Source of the DNA: Actinoplanes subtropicus
GTDB taxonomy: Bacteria > Actinomycetota > Actinomycetes > Mycobacteriales > Micromonosporaceae
Length of the DNA: 64,000 nt
Reading direction: 5' to 3'
NCBI RefSeq assembly: GCF_000721705.1
Contig: NZ_JOJL01000008.1
Location: forward strand, 1 to 64,000
This document shows, piece after piece, positions 26,261 through 34,535 of this stretch (positions are counted from its first letter, which is position 1; each line of letters starts with the position of its first letter). The notes beneath the pieces were generated by a model. That model worked only from the letters and a program-made list of their open reading frames with translations, was not told the DNA's origin and searched no databases. Position numbers and translations under genes: made by a program.

Positions 26261-26794
26261 CCGGGACACCAGCAGGCTGAGCGGCCAGTGCCCGACGGCG
26301 ACGGGCTCCTTGCGCACTGAATCGAAGGTCCTCTCGGCGGCGCGCACCGCTCGACGCAGCGCCCACCGCGCGTCGTAGATCCACAGCCGCCCGCCCGGGC
26401 GCAGCACCCGGCGCAGGTCGCGGATGCCGCCCTCGACGTCGCCCCAGTGGTGCTGGCTGATCGACGAGACGATCAGGTCGAACGTCTCGTCCGGATAGGG
26501 CAGCGCCGCGACGTCGCCGACCGCGAAGGTCACCCGCCCCCTTGTGTCCTGCCGGCGGGCGAAATCGATCATGCGCGGCTCCCGGTCGACCGCGTCGATG
26601 GTCCAGGTCGGGCGCACCATGGCCAGGTCGCGCGGGATGCGGCCGGGCCCGGTGCCGGCGTCGAGCACCCGCGCGCCGTCGGGCAGCCCGGCGGCCGCGG
26701 CGTCGGCGACCACCTTGGCGTAGAGCCGCGCGGCGAGCCGGCCCGCGTGCCGGTCGTAGCGCTCGGCGTTGGCGAAGACATGTGCCGCCTGCAT
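26243..26794 (-). CDS. Class I SAM-dependent methyltransferase
   Basis: A 183-residue methyltransferase with motif I VLDAGTGPGRIPRDLA (about residues 43-58), an acidic residue ending strand 2 (AVDREP), motif II-like GDVAALPYPDETFDLIVSS and a post-motif LRRVLRPGGRLWIYD. This is the Methyltransf_11/25 layout. Substrate unknown. It is short at the C-terminus for the family and ends inside the overlap with the flippase gene. Its start faces the broken TetR at 26896 across a spacer with a perfect CCGAACA/TGTTCGG palindrome, which suggests it was under that regulator's control. Confidence 0.88.
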   Translation of the reverse strand: MQAAHVFANAERYDRHAGRLAARLYAKVVADAAAAGLPDGARVLDAGTGPGRIPRDLAMVRPTWTIDAVDREPRMIDFARRQDTRGRVTFAVGDVAALPYPDETFDLIVSSISQHHWGDVEGGIRDLRRVLRPGGRLWIYDARWALRRAVRAAERTFDSVRKEPVAVGHWPLSLLVSRLSARA

Positions 26795-26822
26795 GAGATA
26801 CTCCCGTATTCAGTGTTCCTTT

Positions 26823-26839
26823 CCGAACATCGTGTTCGG
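26823..26839. promoter_or_regulatory. Palindromic operator CCGAACA-N3-TGTTCGG
   Basis: A perfect 7-bp inverted repeat with a TCG spacer lies between the divergent methyltransferase and TetR genes, 29 bp upstream of the methyltransferase start. A further half-site CCGAACA occurs at 26887-26893, just before the TetR start. The geometry fits a TetR dimer site. Confidence 0.6.
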
Positions 26840-26895
26840 TTACGCTGATCGGGGTCAACGGCCGATCCGGGCCATCCGTCCGGAACCGAACAGGG

Positions 26896-27468
26896 GTGGT
26901 GACATTGGCCGGAAACGAGGATCGCCGCGTCCGGCGCACCCGTCGCTCGCTGCAACGGGCGCTGGTGGCGCTGATAACCGAGCGTGGGTACGAGAAGGTC
27001 ACCGTCCAGGAGGTTTGGACCGCGCCGACGTCGGCCGCACCACCTTCTACGCCCACTTCCGGGACAAGGACGCGCTGTTCGCCTCCTGCTTCGACGACCT
27101 GCGGACCGATCTCGAGCGCGAGTTGAGCGCGATGGGCGGCCCGCCGCCCGACGATGCCACCTCGCCGATCGGGGTCATTTTCGAGCACGCATACCGCAAC
27201 CGGCCCGTCTACCGTGCGGTCGGCGCCGCGCACCTGCACGACTTACTTTTCCGGGCGTTGCGCGATCACCTGGCCGAGCAGAGGCCCCCGGCTGCCGGTC
27301 GACGTGGTCGCCGAGTACCACGCCAGTGCCCTGACCGGCGTGCTCGGCTGGTGGGTAAGGGCCGACTTTCCGCATGGGCCGGCCGAGATGGCCCGGATGT
27401 GCCGCGAGATGACGCAACCCGGTGTGATGGCTGCCCTGCGCGGGATCCACGCCGAGGGGCCAAGATAG
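26896..27468 (+). pseudogene. TetR family regulator interrupted by two compensating frameshifts
   Basis: The N-terminal frame (GTG at 26896, a second GTG at 26899) gives RVRRTRRSLQRALVALITERG and YEKVTVQEV, a TetR HTH. Just past a T-run at 27014-27016 one base seems missing: the neighbouring frame continues the HTH with DRADVGRTTFYAHFRDKDALF. Near the C-run at 27285-27289 one base seems gained, returning to the first frame with LPVDVVAEYHASALTGVLGWWV to the stop at 27468. Restoring both gives one uninterrupted protein of about 190 residues. Both sites are homopolymers, so either recent decay or sequencing error is possible. If real, the divergent methyltransferase has lost its regulator. Confidence 0.8.
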
Positions 27469-27472
27469 GCCT

Positions 27473-28672
27473 ATGACGTATGTCGTGGTGGGCGGTGGCC
27501 TGGCCGCCGCAAAGGCGGTGGAAACCCTGCGTGACGAGGGCTTCGAGGGCCCGGTCACGCTCATCGGGACGGAGCAGGTCCGGCCGTACGAGCGGCCGCC
27601 GCTCTCCAAGGGGCTGTTGCTCGGCACGGATGCGCCGGACAGTGTCTTCGTCCACTCTCCGGAGTGGTATCCGGAGCACGATGTCACCCTACGCAGCGGC
27701 ACTACGGTGACCGCCGTCGACCGAGCCGCCAAGGTCGTCCGAACCGACGCGGGCGACGAGATCGCGTACGAGAAACTGCTGCTCGCCACCGGCTCGACCC
27801 CGCGTCCGCTCCCGGTGCCCGGCGGCGACCGGGCGCTGCTGCTGCGCACGCTCTCCGACTCGCGCCGGATCTCGGAGGCCGTCACCGAGAAGAGCCGGGT
27901 CGTGGTGATCGGCGCCGGCTGGATCGGCCTCGAGGTAGCCGCCGCCGCGCGCAGCCGGGGCGCGACCGTCGACGTGGTCGGCACCACCAAGCTCCCGCTG
28001 GCCAACGTACTGGGCGACGAGATCGCCCAGGTCTTCGCCGACCTGCACCGGGCCAACGGCGTGACCCTGCACCTGAACACGCACGCCGAGGCGGTCGACG
28101 GCACCGCGGTACGGCTCGCGAACGGCGAGACGCTCACCGCCGACGTGGCGATCGCCGGCATCGGTGTCACTCCCAACGTCGGCCTGGCCACCGACGCCGG
28201 CCTGACCGTGGACAACGGCGTCCTGGTCGACGCGAGGCTCGCCACCAGCGATCCGGACATCTTCGCGGCCGGCGACATCGCGAACGTCGACCACCCGTTC
28301 CTCAAGCACCGCATCCGCGTAGAACACTGGGCGACGGCGCTGAACACCGGCCCGGTCGCGGCGAAGGCGATGCTCGGCCAGGACGTGTCCTACGACAAAC
28401 TGCCGTACTTCTACACCGACCAGTTCGACCTGGGCATGGAGTACACCGGCTGGGTGGCGCCGGACGCGAAGCCCACGGTGGTCGTCCGCGGCGACCTGGC
28501 GACCCGCGAGTTCATCTCGTTCTGGCTGGTCGACGGCAAGGTGGCGGCCGGCATGAACGTCAACATCTGGGACGTGACCGACCAGATCGAAGCCTTGATC
28601 CGCTCCGGCAAGGCGATCGATCCGGCCCGCCTCGCCGACCCCGGCGTGGGCTTGGCCGACCTGCTGAGCTGA
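27473..28672 (+). CDS. NAD(P)H-dependent ferredoxin reductase-like FAD oxidoreductase
   Basis: A 399-residue two-dinucleotide-fold flavoprotein. The FAD site is VVVGGGLAAAKAVETLR at the N-terminus, with RPPLSK soon after. The NAD(P) site is VVVIGAGWIGLEVAAAARSRG at about residue 143-163. The second FAD motif is ATSDPDIFAAGDIA at about 260-273, and the C-terminal domain has EHWATALNTG. This is the rubredoxin/ferredoxin reductase type that feeds P450 ferredoxins. It starts 4 bp after the broken TetR stop. It could serve the P450-ferredoxin pair at 12.5 kb, though that is only a guess. Confidence 0.92.
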   Translation: MTYVVVGGGLAAAKAVETLRDEGFEGPVTLIGTEQVRPYERPPLSKGLLLGTDAPDSVFVHSPEWYPEHDVTLRSGTTVTAVDRAAKVVRTDAGDEIAYEKLLLATGSTPRPLPVPGGDRALLLRTLSDSRRISEAVTEKSRVVVIGAGWIGLEVAAAARSRGATVDVVGTTKLPLANVLGDEIAQVFADLHRANGVTLHLNTHAEAVDGTAVRLANGETLTADVAIAGIGVTPNVGLATDAGLTVDNGVLVDARLATSDPDIFAAGDIANVDHPFLKHRIRVEHWATALNTGPVAAKAMLGQDVSYDKLPYFYTDQFDLGMEYTGWVAPDAKPTVVVRGDLATREFISFWLVDGKVAAGMNVNIWDVTDQIEALIRSGKAIDPARLADPGVGLADLLS

Positions 28673-28718
28673 GTCGCCTCCATCACCGCCAGCCGGGCTT
28701 GATCCCGTCCGGCATCCG

Positions 28719-28852
28719 GCGCACCCTGCAGCGGGCCGAACCGGCTCGCCTCAGCGGGCCGAACCGGCTCGCCTCAGCGGGCCGAACCGGCGCACCTGCA
28801 GCGGGCCGAACCGGCTCGCCTCAGCGGACGGGCCGGCTCGCCTCAACGGGCC
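28719..28852. repeat. Tandem repeat, 23 bp x 5, ending in a stop codon
   Basis: Units starting GCGGGCCGAACCGGCTCGCC at 28731, 28754, 28777 (variant, 24 bp), 28801 and 28824 (diverged, 22 bp). Each normal unit ends in CTCA, which on the minus strand reads TGAG. The last one supplies the TGA stop of the minus-strand monooxygenase remnant at 28843. So the unit again includes a gene's 3' end. Confidence 0.9.
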
Positions 28853-29520
28853 GTTCCCAGTGCGGCCTTGAGCAGCCCGTTCCGCAGCGGCACGCCGTTT
28901 CGTCGCCGGGTCAGCCAGGTGACCGCCGGATCGGTACACCCGCCGAAGATCTCGCGCAGCGCGTCGAGCTCGGCGCCGGGCCGGAAAGCGCCCTCGGGCA
29001 GGGCGGCCGAGGCGAACCAGTTGGTCCCGCCGTTCTCATGTGGAGTGCTGCCGAACTTCACGCCCGCGCCCCAGACCTCGGCGAACGTGTCGGTCGGCAG
29101 GTCGTCGATCACCCCGCGCCAAGCGGTGCTCCCGGCGTACCGCGCCCGATAGCTCTCCCCGAACAACCGCTCCCGTGTCTGGCTGAACACGCCGTCCGCG
29201 GCCACCACGAGGTCGTCCGGCAGCGCCTCGGTGACCGGCTCGCCGAAGCGCAGCTCACACCCCTCGGCGGCGGGCTTGCGCAGGACCGTCAGCAGGGGCG
29301 CCGGGAGACCAGGTGAATCCGCTCGCCCAGCCGGCGCTCGAGCCGGGCGACGTCCATGGTGACGATGCGGCTGCCGTCGGGCCGGCGCAGCTCGCCGCTC
29401 TGCTGGGGCGGACCTTCCTTGCGTACGCGTCCGCCGACGCCCAATTCGTCGAGCGCCTTGAGGGCGGCGGGCCAGATGCCGAGGGCGGTGCCGGTGCTCG
29501 GCGTCGACCTGGCCGGCTCC
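28843..29520 (-). pseudogene. FAD-dependent aromatic-ring monooxygenase remnant, 5'-deleted and frameshifted
   Basis: Reading leftwards from about 29510, one frame gives TGTALGIWPAALKALDELG and VTMDVARLERRLGERIHLVSR, typical of PHBH-like flavoprotein monooxygenases just after the FAD GxGxxG fold. A TGA follows, but the next frame continues with LLTVLRKPAAEGCELRFGEP and then the conserved VVAADGVFSQTR. One G appears lost in the run at about 29304-29308 (CGGCGCC for CGGGCGCC). The FAD-binding first about 40 residues are absent, and at about 29500-29520 the sequence becomes an inverted-neighbour TetR gene also lacking its start. The C-terminal about 100 residues are also missing from the usual length of near 380. 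Confidence 0.8.
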
Positions 29521-29999
29521 GCGTCGAACTACTTCAAGACCCGGGACGCGCTGGTCGACGCGATCATCGAGCGGTTCGCCGAGCGGGACCGGGCTTCGTG
29601 GGAGGCGCTCGCCGGCCTGGTCATGCCGCGCACCGCCCAGGACCTGGCCGGGATGCTGGCGGCCTATGTGCGGCGGGCCGTTGGGGCGGACCGGGTGGTG
29701 ACGATCGCGCGGTACGGCGTCTTCATCGAGTCGGCGCTGCGACCCGGCTCGCGGAGCCAGCTGACCGAGTCCGCGCGGGAAGTCCGGCGATGGGGGGGCC
29801 GAGTGGCTGCGGTCGATCGGGGCGCCCGACCCGGCCCTGGCCTGTGAGCTGCTGTTCGATCAGATTGACGGGCTTATCCTGCACCACCTGGCGTATCCCG
29901 ACCTCTCCGGCGATCTCGAGGGCCGGCTGGCGGCGACCGTGCGCGCCACCGTGGGGATGTGGCGCCGGCTTGTCGCGTACGAAATCGCCGGGTTTTTGA
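29496..29999 (+). pseudogene. TetR regulator remnant, lacking its 5' end and frameshifted
   Basis: From about 29500 the frame reads ASNYFKTRDALVDAIIERF, the recognition helix and following helix of a TetR domain, with helices 1 and 2 and the start codon missing. It continues through RTAQDLAGMLAAYVRRA and IARYGVFIESALRPG to a run of seven G at 29790-29796. Beyond that a different frame carries the rest: AEWLRSIGAPDPALACELLF and then HHLAYPDL, so one G is probably extra. The final frame has no clear native stop before the next gene. Together with the divergent monooxygenase remnant it marks a deletion across a shared promoter. Confidence 0.75.
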
Positions 30000-30027
30000 T
30001 CTCCTGCACGGGGACTACAGTTCGGTC

Positions 30028-30816
30028 GTGGATCGCATGGACACCTCGGTGCCGCACCCCGCTCGGCGGTACAACTACTGGCTGGGCGGCAAGGATCATT
30101 TCGCGGCCGACCGGGAGTCGGGGGATCTGCTGGTCAAGGCGTTTCCGACGGCGCGGATCGCGGCGCGGGAGAATCGGGACTTCCTCCGGCGGAGCGTGCG
30201 GTTTCTGGCCGAGTCGGGGGTGCGGCAGTTTCTCGACGTCGGGACCGGCCTCCCGGTGCCCGACAACACACACGAGATCGCGCAGCGCATCGCGCCGGAG
30301 TCGCGAGTGCTCTATGTGGACAACGATCCGATCGTGATGACGCATTCGCGGGCGTTGACGGTCGGGACGCCGGAGGGCCGTACCGGATACGTCGAGGCGG
30401 ACCTGCGGGATCCGGAGTCGATTATCGGCGATCCGGAGCTGCGGGCGGTGCTCGATCTGCGCGAGCCGGTGGCGTTGCTGCTGGTCGCGGTCCTGCATTT
30501 CCTCCACGACGACGATCAGGCCGCTGCGGTGGTCGCCCGGCTTCTGGCGGCGTTGCCGTCCGGCAGTTACCTGGTGGCCAGCAATTTGACGCTGGACCAT
30601 GCCCCGCCGGCGCAGGTGGCGAAGCATGAGGAGCTGTTGGCGTCCGGGCGCACCGACGCGCGGGCCCGGAACCTCTCGGAATTCGGCCGGTTCTTCGCCG
30701 AGCTCGACGTCGTCGATCCCGGGATCGTGGCGGTGAGCGACTGGCGGCCGGAGCGGAGCGACCAGCCGACCCCCACCGACGTGGCCATCTACGGTGCGGT
30801 CGGCCGGAAGGCGTAG
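30028..30816 (+). CDS. DUF574-type SAM-dependent methyltransferase
   Basis: A protein of 262 residues (259 from the ATG at 30037) of the actinobacterial Methyltransf_19 (DUF574) family. The hallmark N-terminal segment is PARRYNYWLGGKDHFAADR. The SAM-site variant is QFLDVGTGLPVPDNTHEIA, with VLYVDNDPIV for strand 2. DREPVALLLVAVLHFL-like and PSGSYLVASNLT segments follow; all are characteristic. These proteins are abundant in actinomycetes and their substrates are unknown. The GTG at 30028 and ATG at 30037 are both possible. It lies just after the TetR remnant, whose open frame runs into it. Confidence 0.9.
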   Translation: MDRMDTSVPHPARRYNYWLGGKDHFAADRESGDLLVKAFPTARIAARENRDFLRRSVRFLAESGVRQFLDVGTGLPVPDNTHEIAQRIAPESRVLYVDNDPIVMTHSRALTVGTPEGRTGYVEADLRDPESIIGDPELRAVLDLREPVALLLVAVLHFLHDDDQAAAVVARLLAALPSGSYLVASNLTLDHAPPAQVAKHEELLASGRTDARARNLSEFGRFFAELDVVDPGIVAVSDWRPERSDQPTPTDVAIYGAVGRKA

Positions 30817-30856
30817 CCGTTCGGCGCGGTCCCACCGTTTCTCCTAGGGTCGGGGC

Positions 30857-31492
30857 ATGGACATCCTCGTAGCGGGCGGCCACGGCAAGGTCGCCCTTCG
30901 CCTGTTGACCCTGTTGGCAGCCCAGGGCCACACGGCTCGCGGCCTCATCCGCAATCCGGAGCAGGCCGAGGACCTGCGCTCGGCCGGCGCGGTCCCGGTG
31001 ATCGGCGACCTGGAGGCGGCGTCCTCCCTCGCGCCGTGGGTGCACGGCGCCGACGCCGTGGTCTTCGCTGCCGGCGCCGGCCCGGGCAGCGGTCCCGGCC
31101 GCAAGCGCACGGTGGACTTGGGCGGTGCGGTGAAGTTGGCCGATGCGGCGACGGCCGAGGGCGTGACCCGCTACGTCATGGTCTCCTCGATCGGCGCGGA
31201 GAACCCGTCCGCCGGCGGCGCAATGCGGCCCTACCTGGAGGCGAAGGCAGAGGCGGACGCGTACGTGGCGGCCAGCGGCCTCGACTACACGATCGTCCGA
31301 CCGGGCGGCCTCACGGACGATCCGGGAACCGGTCGGGTAACGGTCACCCGGACGCTGGGCAATCGGGGCCGGGTCCCCCGAGATGACGTGGCTGCCGTGC
31401 TGGCCGCCTGTCTGCAGACTCCGTCGACGATCGGAGTCACCTTCGAACTCTTCGCCGGCGACACACCCATCGCCGACGCGCTTCGGTTCTAG
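30857..31492 (+). CDS. NAD(P)-binding NmrA/atypical SDR protein
   Basis: A 211-residue one-domain Rossmann protein. MDILVAGGHGKVALRLL carries the GxxGxxG-like nucleotide site. VPVIGDLE, DAVVFAAGAGPGSGP, RYVMVSSIGAENPS and a YLEAKAEADAYVAASGLDY helix (Tyr/Lys spaced as in SDRs) match the NAD(P)H-binding YwnB/NmrA-like group. Such proteins act as small reductases or redox sensors; the substrate is not predictable. It has its own short upstream region (40 bp) after the DUF574 gene. Confidence 0.88.
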   Translation: MDILVAGGHGKVALRLLTLLAAQGHTARGLIRNPEQAEDLRSAGAVPVIGDLEAASSLAPWVHGADAVVFAAGAGPGSGPGRKRTVDLGGAVKLADAATAEGVTRYVMVSSIGAENPSAGGAMRPYLEAKAEADAYVAASGLDYTIVRPGGLTDDPGTGRVTVTRTLGNRGRVPRDDVAAVLAACLQTPSTIGVTFELFAGDTPIADALRF

Positions 31493-31529
31493 GTCCGCCG
31501 AGCCGGATGCGGCCTGGCTGTGGGCGGCG

Positions 31530-31892
31530 CTAGGCGTCCGGCAGGTGAGCGGCCAGAGCGCGGGCCTCGCTCCGGAGTTGTTCCGCCCGTTCGGTGCGTC
31601 CGGCCCGGTCGTATTCGTCGGCCGCCGTCTCTCGCTCGGCCAACTCCGTACGCACGATCTGCTCGACCTCAACGTCGGTCAAGGTGCGCCGCGCCACCTC
31701 GGTGGCACCCACGCCGATGGCCACCTGCTCGATGGCCTGCCCGCGAACCTCGCCCCCGGCCGGCGCCACTGCCTCGGCATTGTCGATCGCCGCGAGGGTG
31801 GCACGCAGCGCCGACGTCGCCGCCCGGTCGCGCGATTTCATGGCAGCCGGCAGCGCAGCCCTGAGCCGCTGCCGCAACGAGCTCTCGATCAT
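31530..31892 (-). CDS. GatB/YqeY domain protein
   Basis: A 120-residue helical protein. The N-terminal half (LRQRLRAALPAAMKSRDRAATSALRATLAAIDNAE, shown here by its ends LRQRLRAALPAAMKSRD and ALRATLAAIDNAEA) fits the YqeY domain related to the tRNA-binding tail of GatB. LTDVEVEQIVRTELAERETAA follows. The exact role is unknown; a tRNA-related function is assumed for the family. It is convergent with the SDR gene, 37 bp away. Confidence 0.8.
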   Translation of the reverse strand: MIESSLRQRLRAALPAAMKSRDRAATSALRATLAAIDNAEAVAPAGGEVRGQAIEQVAIGVGATEVARRTLTDVEVEQIVRTELAERETAADEYDRAGRTERAEQLRSEARALAAHLPDA

Positions 31893-31958
31893 GTCCGCGA
31901 CGCTATAGGCCCCACCATCTGCCCCGAAACCTATTTCGTCGCGGCCTCTCTTCAGTTG

Positions 31959-32831
31959 TCAACGAAACTCTCGTCGGCAGTGCGGCAACAGCGCGGACAA
32001 GGCCGGACTCGTCCGCGGCCTCCATACCAAGGCGAGCAGTGCCGGGATCGGCACCCCGGTGACCGGCACGGCCACCAGCTCGGCGTGCACCTTCGCCATA
32101 GACTCGCTCAGCACGGCGATTCCCAGACCACGTGAGGCTAGCTCGGCCACCGCACCAGGTGCCGACGCGACCAGCACGACGTCGGGAATCAAGCCCCCGG
32201 TCACACACGCCTCGTCGAAAGCTGCGCGGATACCGGTTCCCTCGGGCAACGTGACCAGAGGGTACGCCACCAACTCCGTGAGCGGAAAGGCCTTCTCGCT
32301 CGCCTGTGGATGGCCGGGCGGGACGAGCGCGACCAGGCCCTCGCTGGCGATCACCTGGGCGGACAGGTGCTCGGGCGGCGCGCCGGCCACGCCCACCAGC
32401 GCGATGTCGACCTCCCCGGTCCGCACGGCGTTGACCAGATAGGTCGAGTTCTTCTCCATCAGCTCGAGCTCGATCCCAGGGTGCTCGCGGTGGAACGAGG
32501 CGAGCGCGGCGAACAGCGGCGTGATCTCGCATCCGGTCACCATCCCGATGGTCAGGCGGCCACGGATGAGTCCCTTCACCGCGTCCACGGCTTCGCGGAG
32601 GTCCGTAACGGCATCCAAAGCCAATTGGGCGTACGGGAGAGCCACCGTCCCCGCCTCGGTGAGCCGTGCGACCCGGCCGGACCGGTCGATGAGCTCCGCG
32701 CCCAGCTCGTTTTCCAGCGTGCGCACCTGGGCACTCACCCCGGACTGGCTGATGTGCACGCGCTGTGCCGCGCGGGTGAAGTTGGCCTCCTCGGCCACCG
32801 CCAGGAAGTACTCGAGCTGCCGCAGTTCCAT
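31959..32831 (-). CDS. LysR family transcriptional regulator
   Basis: A 290-residue regulator with the N-terminal winged HTH MELRQLEYFLAVAEEANFTR followed by AAQRVHISQSGVSAQVRTLE. The C-terminal effector domain is LysR_substrate (RLTIGMVTG at about 92, GLVALVPPGHP, GLGIAVLSES). ATG at 32831 is the standard LysR start; the longer frame is just the divergent promoter. It faces a SnoaL-like gene across 70 bp holding a GCAGAAG/CTTCTGC inverted repeat, so it probably controls that gene and itself. Confidence 0.93.
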   Translation of the reverse strand: MELRQLEYFLAVAEEANFTRAAQRVHISQSGVSAQVRTLENELGAELIDRSGRVARLTEAGTVALPYAQLALDAVTDLREAVDAVKGLIRGRLTIGMVTGCEITPLFAALASFHREHPGIELELMEKNSTYLVNAVRTGEVDIALVGVAGAPPEHLSAQVIASEGLVALVPPGHPQASEKAFPLTELVAYPLVTLPEGTGIRAAFDEACVTGGLIPDVVLVASAPGAVAELASRGLGIAVLSESMAKVHAELVAVPVTGVPIPALLALVWRPRTSPALSALLPHCRREFR

Positions 32832-32849
32832 AACCGCAGATTCTAGTTC

Positions 32850-32877
32850 GCAGAAGAACCATGTGTTGGACTTCTGC
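32850..32877. promoter_or_regulatory. Candidate LysR operator in the divergent spacer
   Basis: Inverted repeat GCAGAAG (32850-32856) and CTTCTGC (32871-32877), seven perfect base pairs with a 14-nt AT-richer centre, between the LysR and SnoaL starts. The spacing suits a LysR tetramer recognition site. Confidence 0.5.
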
Positions 32878-32901
32878 TGGCGGCCGGGGAAGGGTGGAGT
32901 C

Positions 32902-33267
32902 ATGACCGAACACGAGAAGGCTCGAAAGCCGGAAGACCTGACCCGCCTGTTCGTCGAGCGGGCGAATGCGAAGGATGCCGAGGGCCTCGCCCTGCTGTAT
33001 GAGGAGGATGCGGTGATGGCCTACCCGCCGGGTCAGCAGACCGTGGGCCGGGCGGCGATTCAGAAGCTGTGGGAGGAAGCGTTGCCGCACATGCCGGCGT
33101 TCGAGCCGGAGCAGCCGCTGCCCACCCTGATCAGCGGAGATCTGGCGCTGACCTCGACTCCGCCGAAGGACGGCGCCGGCGCCCGAGCCCAGGTGGTGCG
33201 CCGCCAGCCCGACGGCACCTGGCTAAGGGTGCTCGACCAGCCCGAGTTCGTCGCACCGAACGGCTGA
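32902..33267 (+). CDS. SnoaL-like/DUF4440 NTF2-fold protein
   Basis: A 121-residue protein with the NTF2-like start LTRLFVERANAKDAEGLALL and YEEDAVMAYPPGQQTVGRAAI. A beta sheet follows (LTSTPPKDGAGARAQVVRRQ, WLRVLDQPEF). This is the YybH/DUF4440 type, used as small-molecule binding or ketosteroid-isomerase-like proteins; the residues give no substrate. ATG at 32902 follows GGTGGAG. It is divergent from the LysR gene that likely regulates it. Confidence 0.85.
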   Translation: MTEHEKARKPEDLTRLFVERANAKDAEGLALLYEEDAVMAYPPGQQTVGRAAIQKLWEEALPHMPAFEPEQPLPTLISGDLALTSTPPKDGAGARAQVVRRQPDGTWLRVLDQPEFVAPNG

Positions 33268-33296
33268 CACGCGGGCCTGACGGGCGCGTGAAGGCC

Positions 33297-33384
33297 GAAC
33301 GCGCGCCCGCGCCGAACGCGCGCGGGGTCGAACGCGCGCCCGCGCCGAACGCGCGCGGGGTCGAACGCGCGCCCGCGCCGAACG
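33297..33384. repeat. Tandem repeat, 33 bp x 2.7, downstream of the SnoaL gene
   Basis: Units starting GAACGCGCGCCCGCGCCGAA at 33297, 33330 and 33363 (partial). The SnoaL gene's own end, ACCGAACGGCTGA, resembles the terminal part of the array (CGCCGAACGGCGG). About 30 bp of unrelated sequence lies between the stop and the first full unit. Confidence 0.88.
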
Positions 33385-33404
33385 GCGGCCGCGGGCGGTG
33401 GGGA

Positions 33405-33455
33405 TGCGGCCCGGCCACCTCGGAGGTTTCCGGGGGGACAGGCAACCGGGCCGCA
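33405..33455 (-). terminator. Inverted repeat after the rpf gene, probable terminator
   Basis: Perfect 10-bp arms TGCGGCCCGG (33405-33414) and CCGGGCCGCA (33446-33455), separated by 31 nt, lie 10 bp past the rpf stop. No U-tract is present. It may serve both convergent genes. Confidence 0.5.
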
Positions 33456-33464
33456 CGAGGTGGA

Positions 33465-34321
<857 letters not shown>

Positions 34322-34454
34322 TCCACCCGCGGTGCCCGCCATCGCGGGACCGGCCGACGGTAACCACGGGCCGGCGAGAACGACCAAGCTCAGAGCGAGA
34401 AAGGTGACGTTGTTCTCATCAATTGACCTATTTGATCTTGCTTTATGTCAAGAA

Positions 34455-34492
34455 TGACCGATAGGTAAGCATCTCGAATTACCGATCGGTAA
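34455..34492. promoter_or_regulatory. Two TetR-type operators before the enoyl-reductase-like gene
   Basis: A perfect 14-bp palindrome TTACCGATCGGTAA (34479-34492) and a near copy TGACCGATAGGTAA (34455-34468), 24 bp apart start to start. They sit in an unusually AT-rich stretch between the divergent rpf leader and the gene starting at 34536. A possible plus-strand promoter, TTGACC at 34423 and TATGTC at 34444, lies just upstream, so binding would block transcription. TTGACA also reads on the minus strand at 34446-34451, possibly for the rpf leader. The TetR gene at 35927 is the nearest candidate regulator. Confidence 0.65.
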
Positions 34493-34535
34493 CTTGTCCG
34501 GCCGGAGCGCGAAACCTGATGGAGAATCGGCAGCC

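Noticed and set aside
33297..33384. Z-DNA-like or origin-type element in the GC-only repeat
   Set aside because: The repeat is alternating GC but nothing else suggests an origin; it matches the general gene-tail array pattern.
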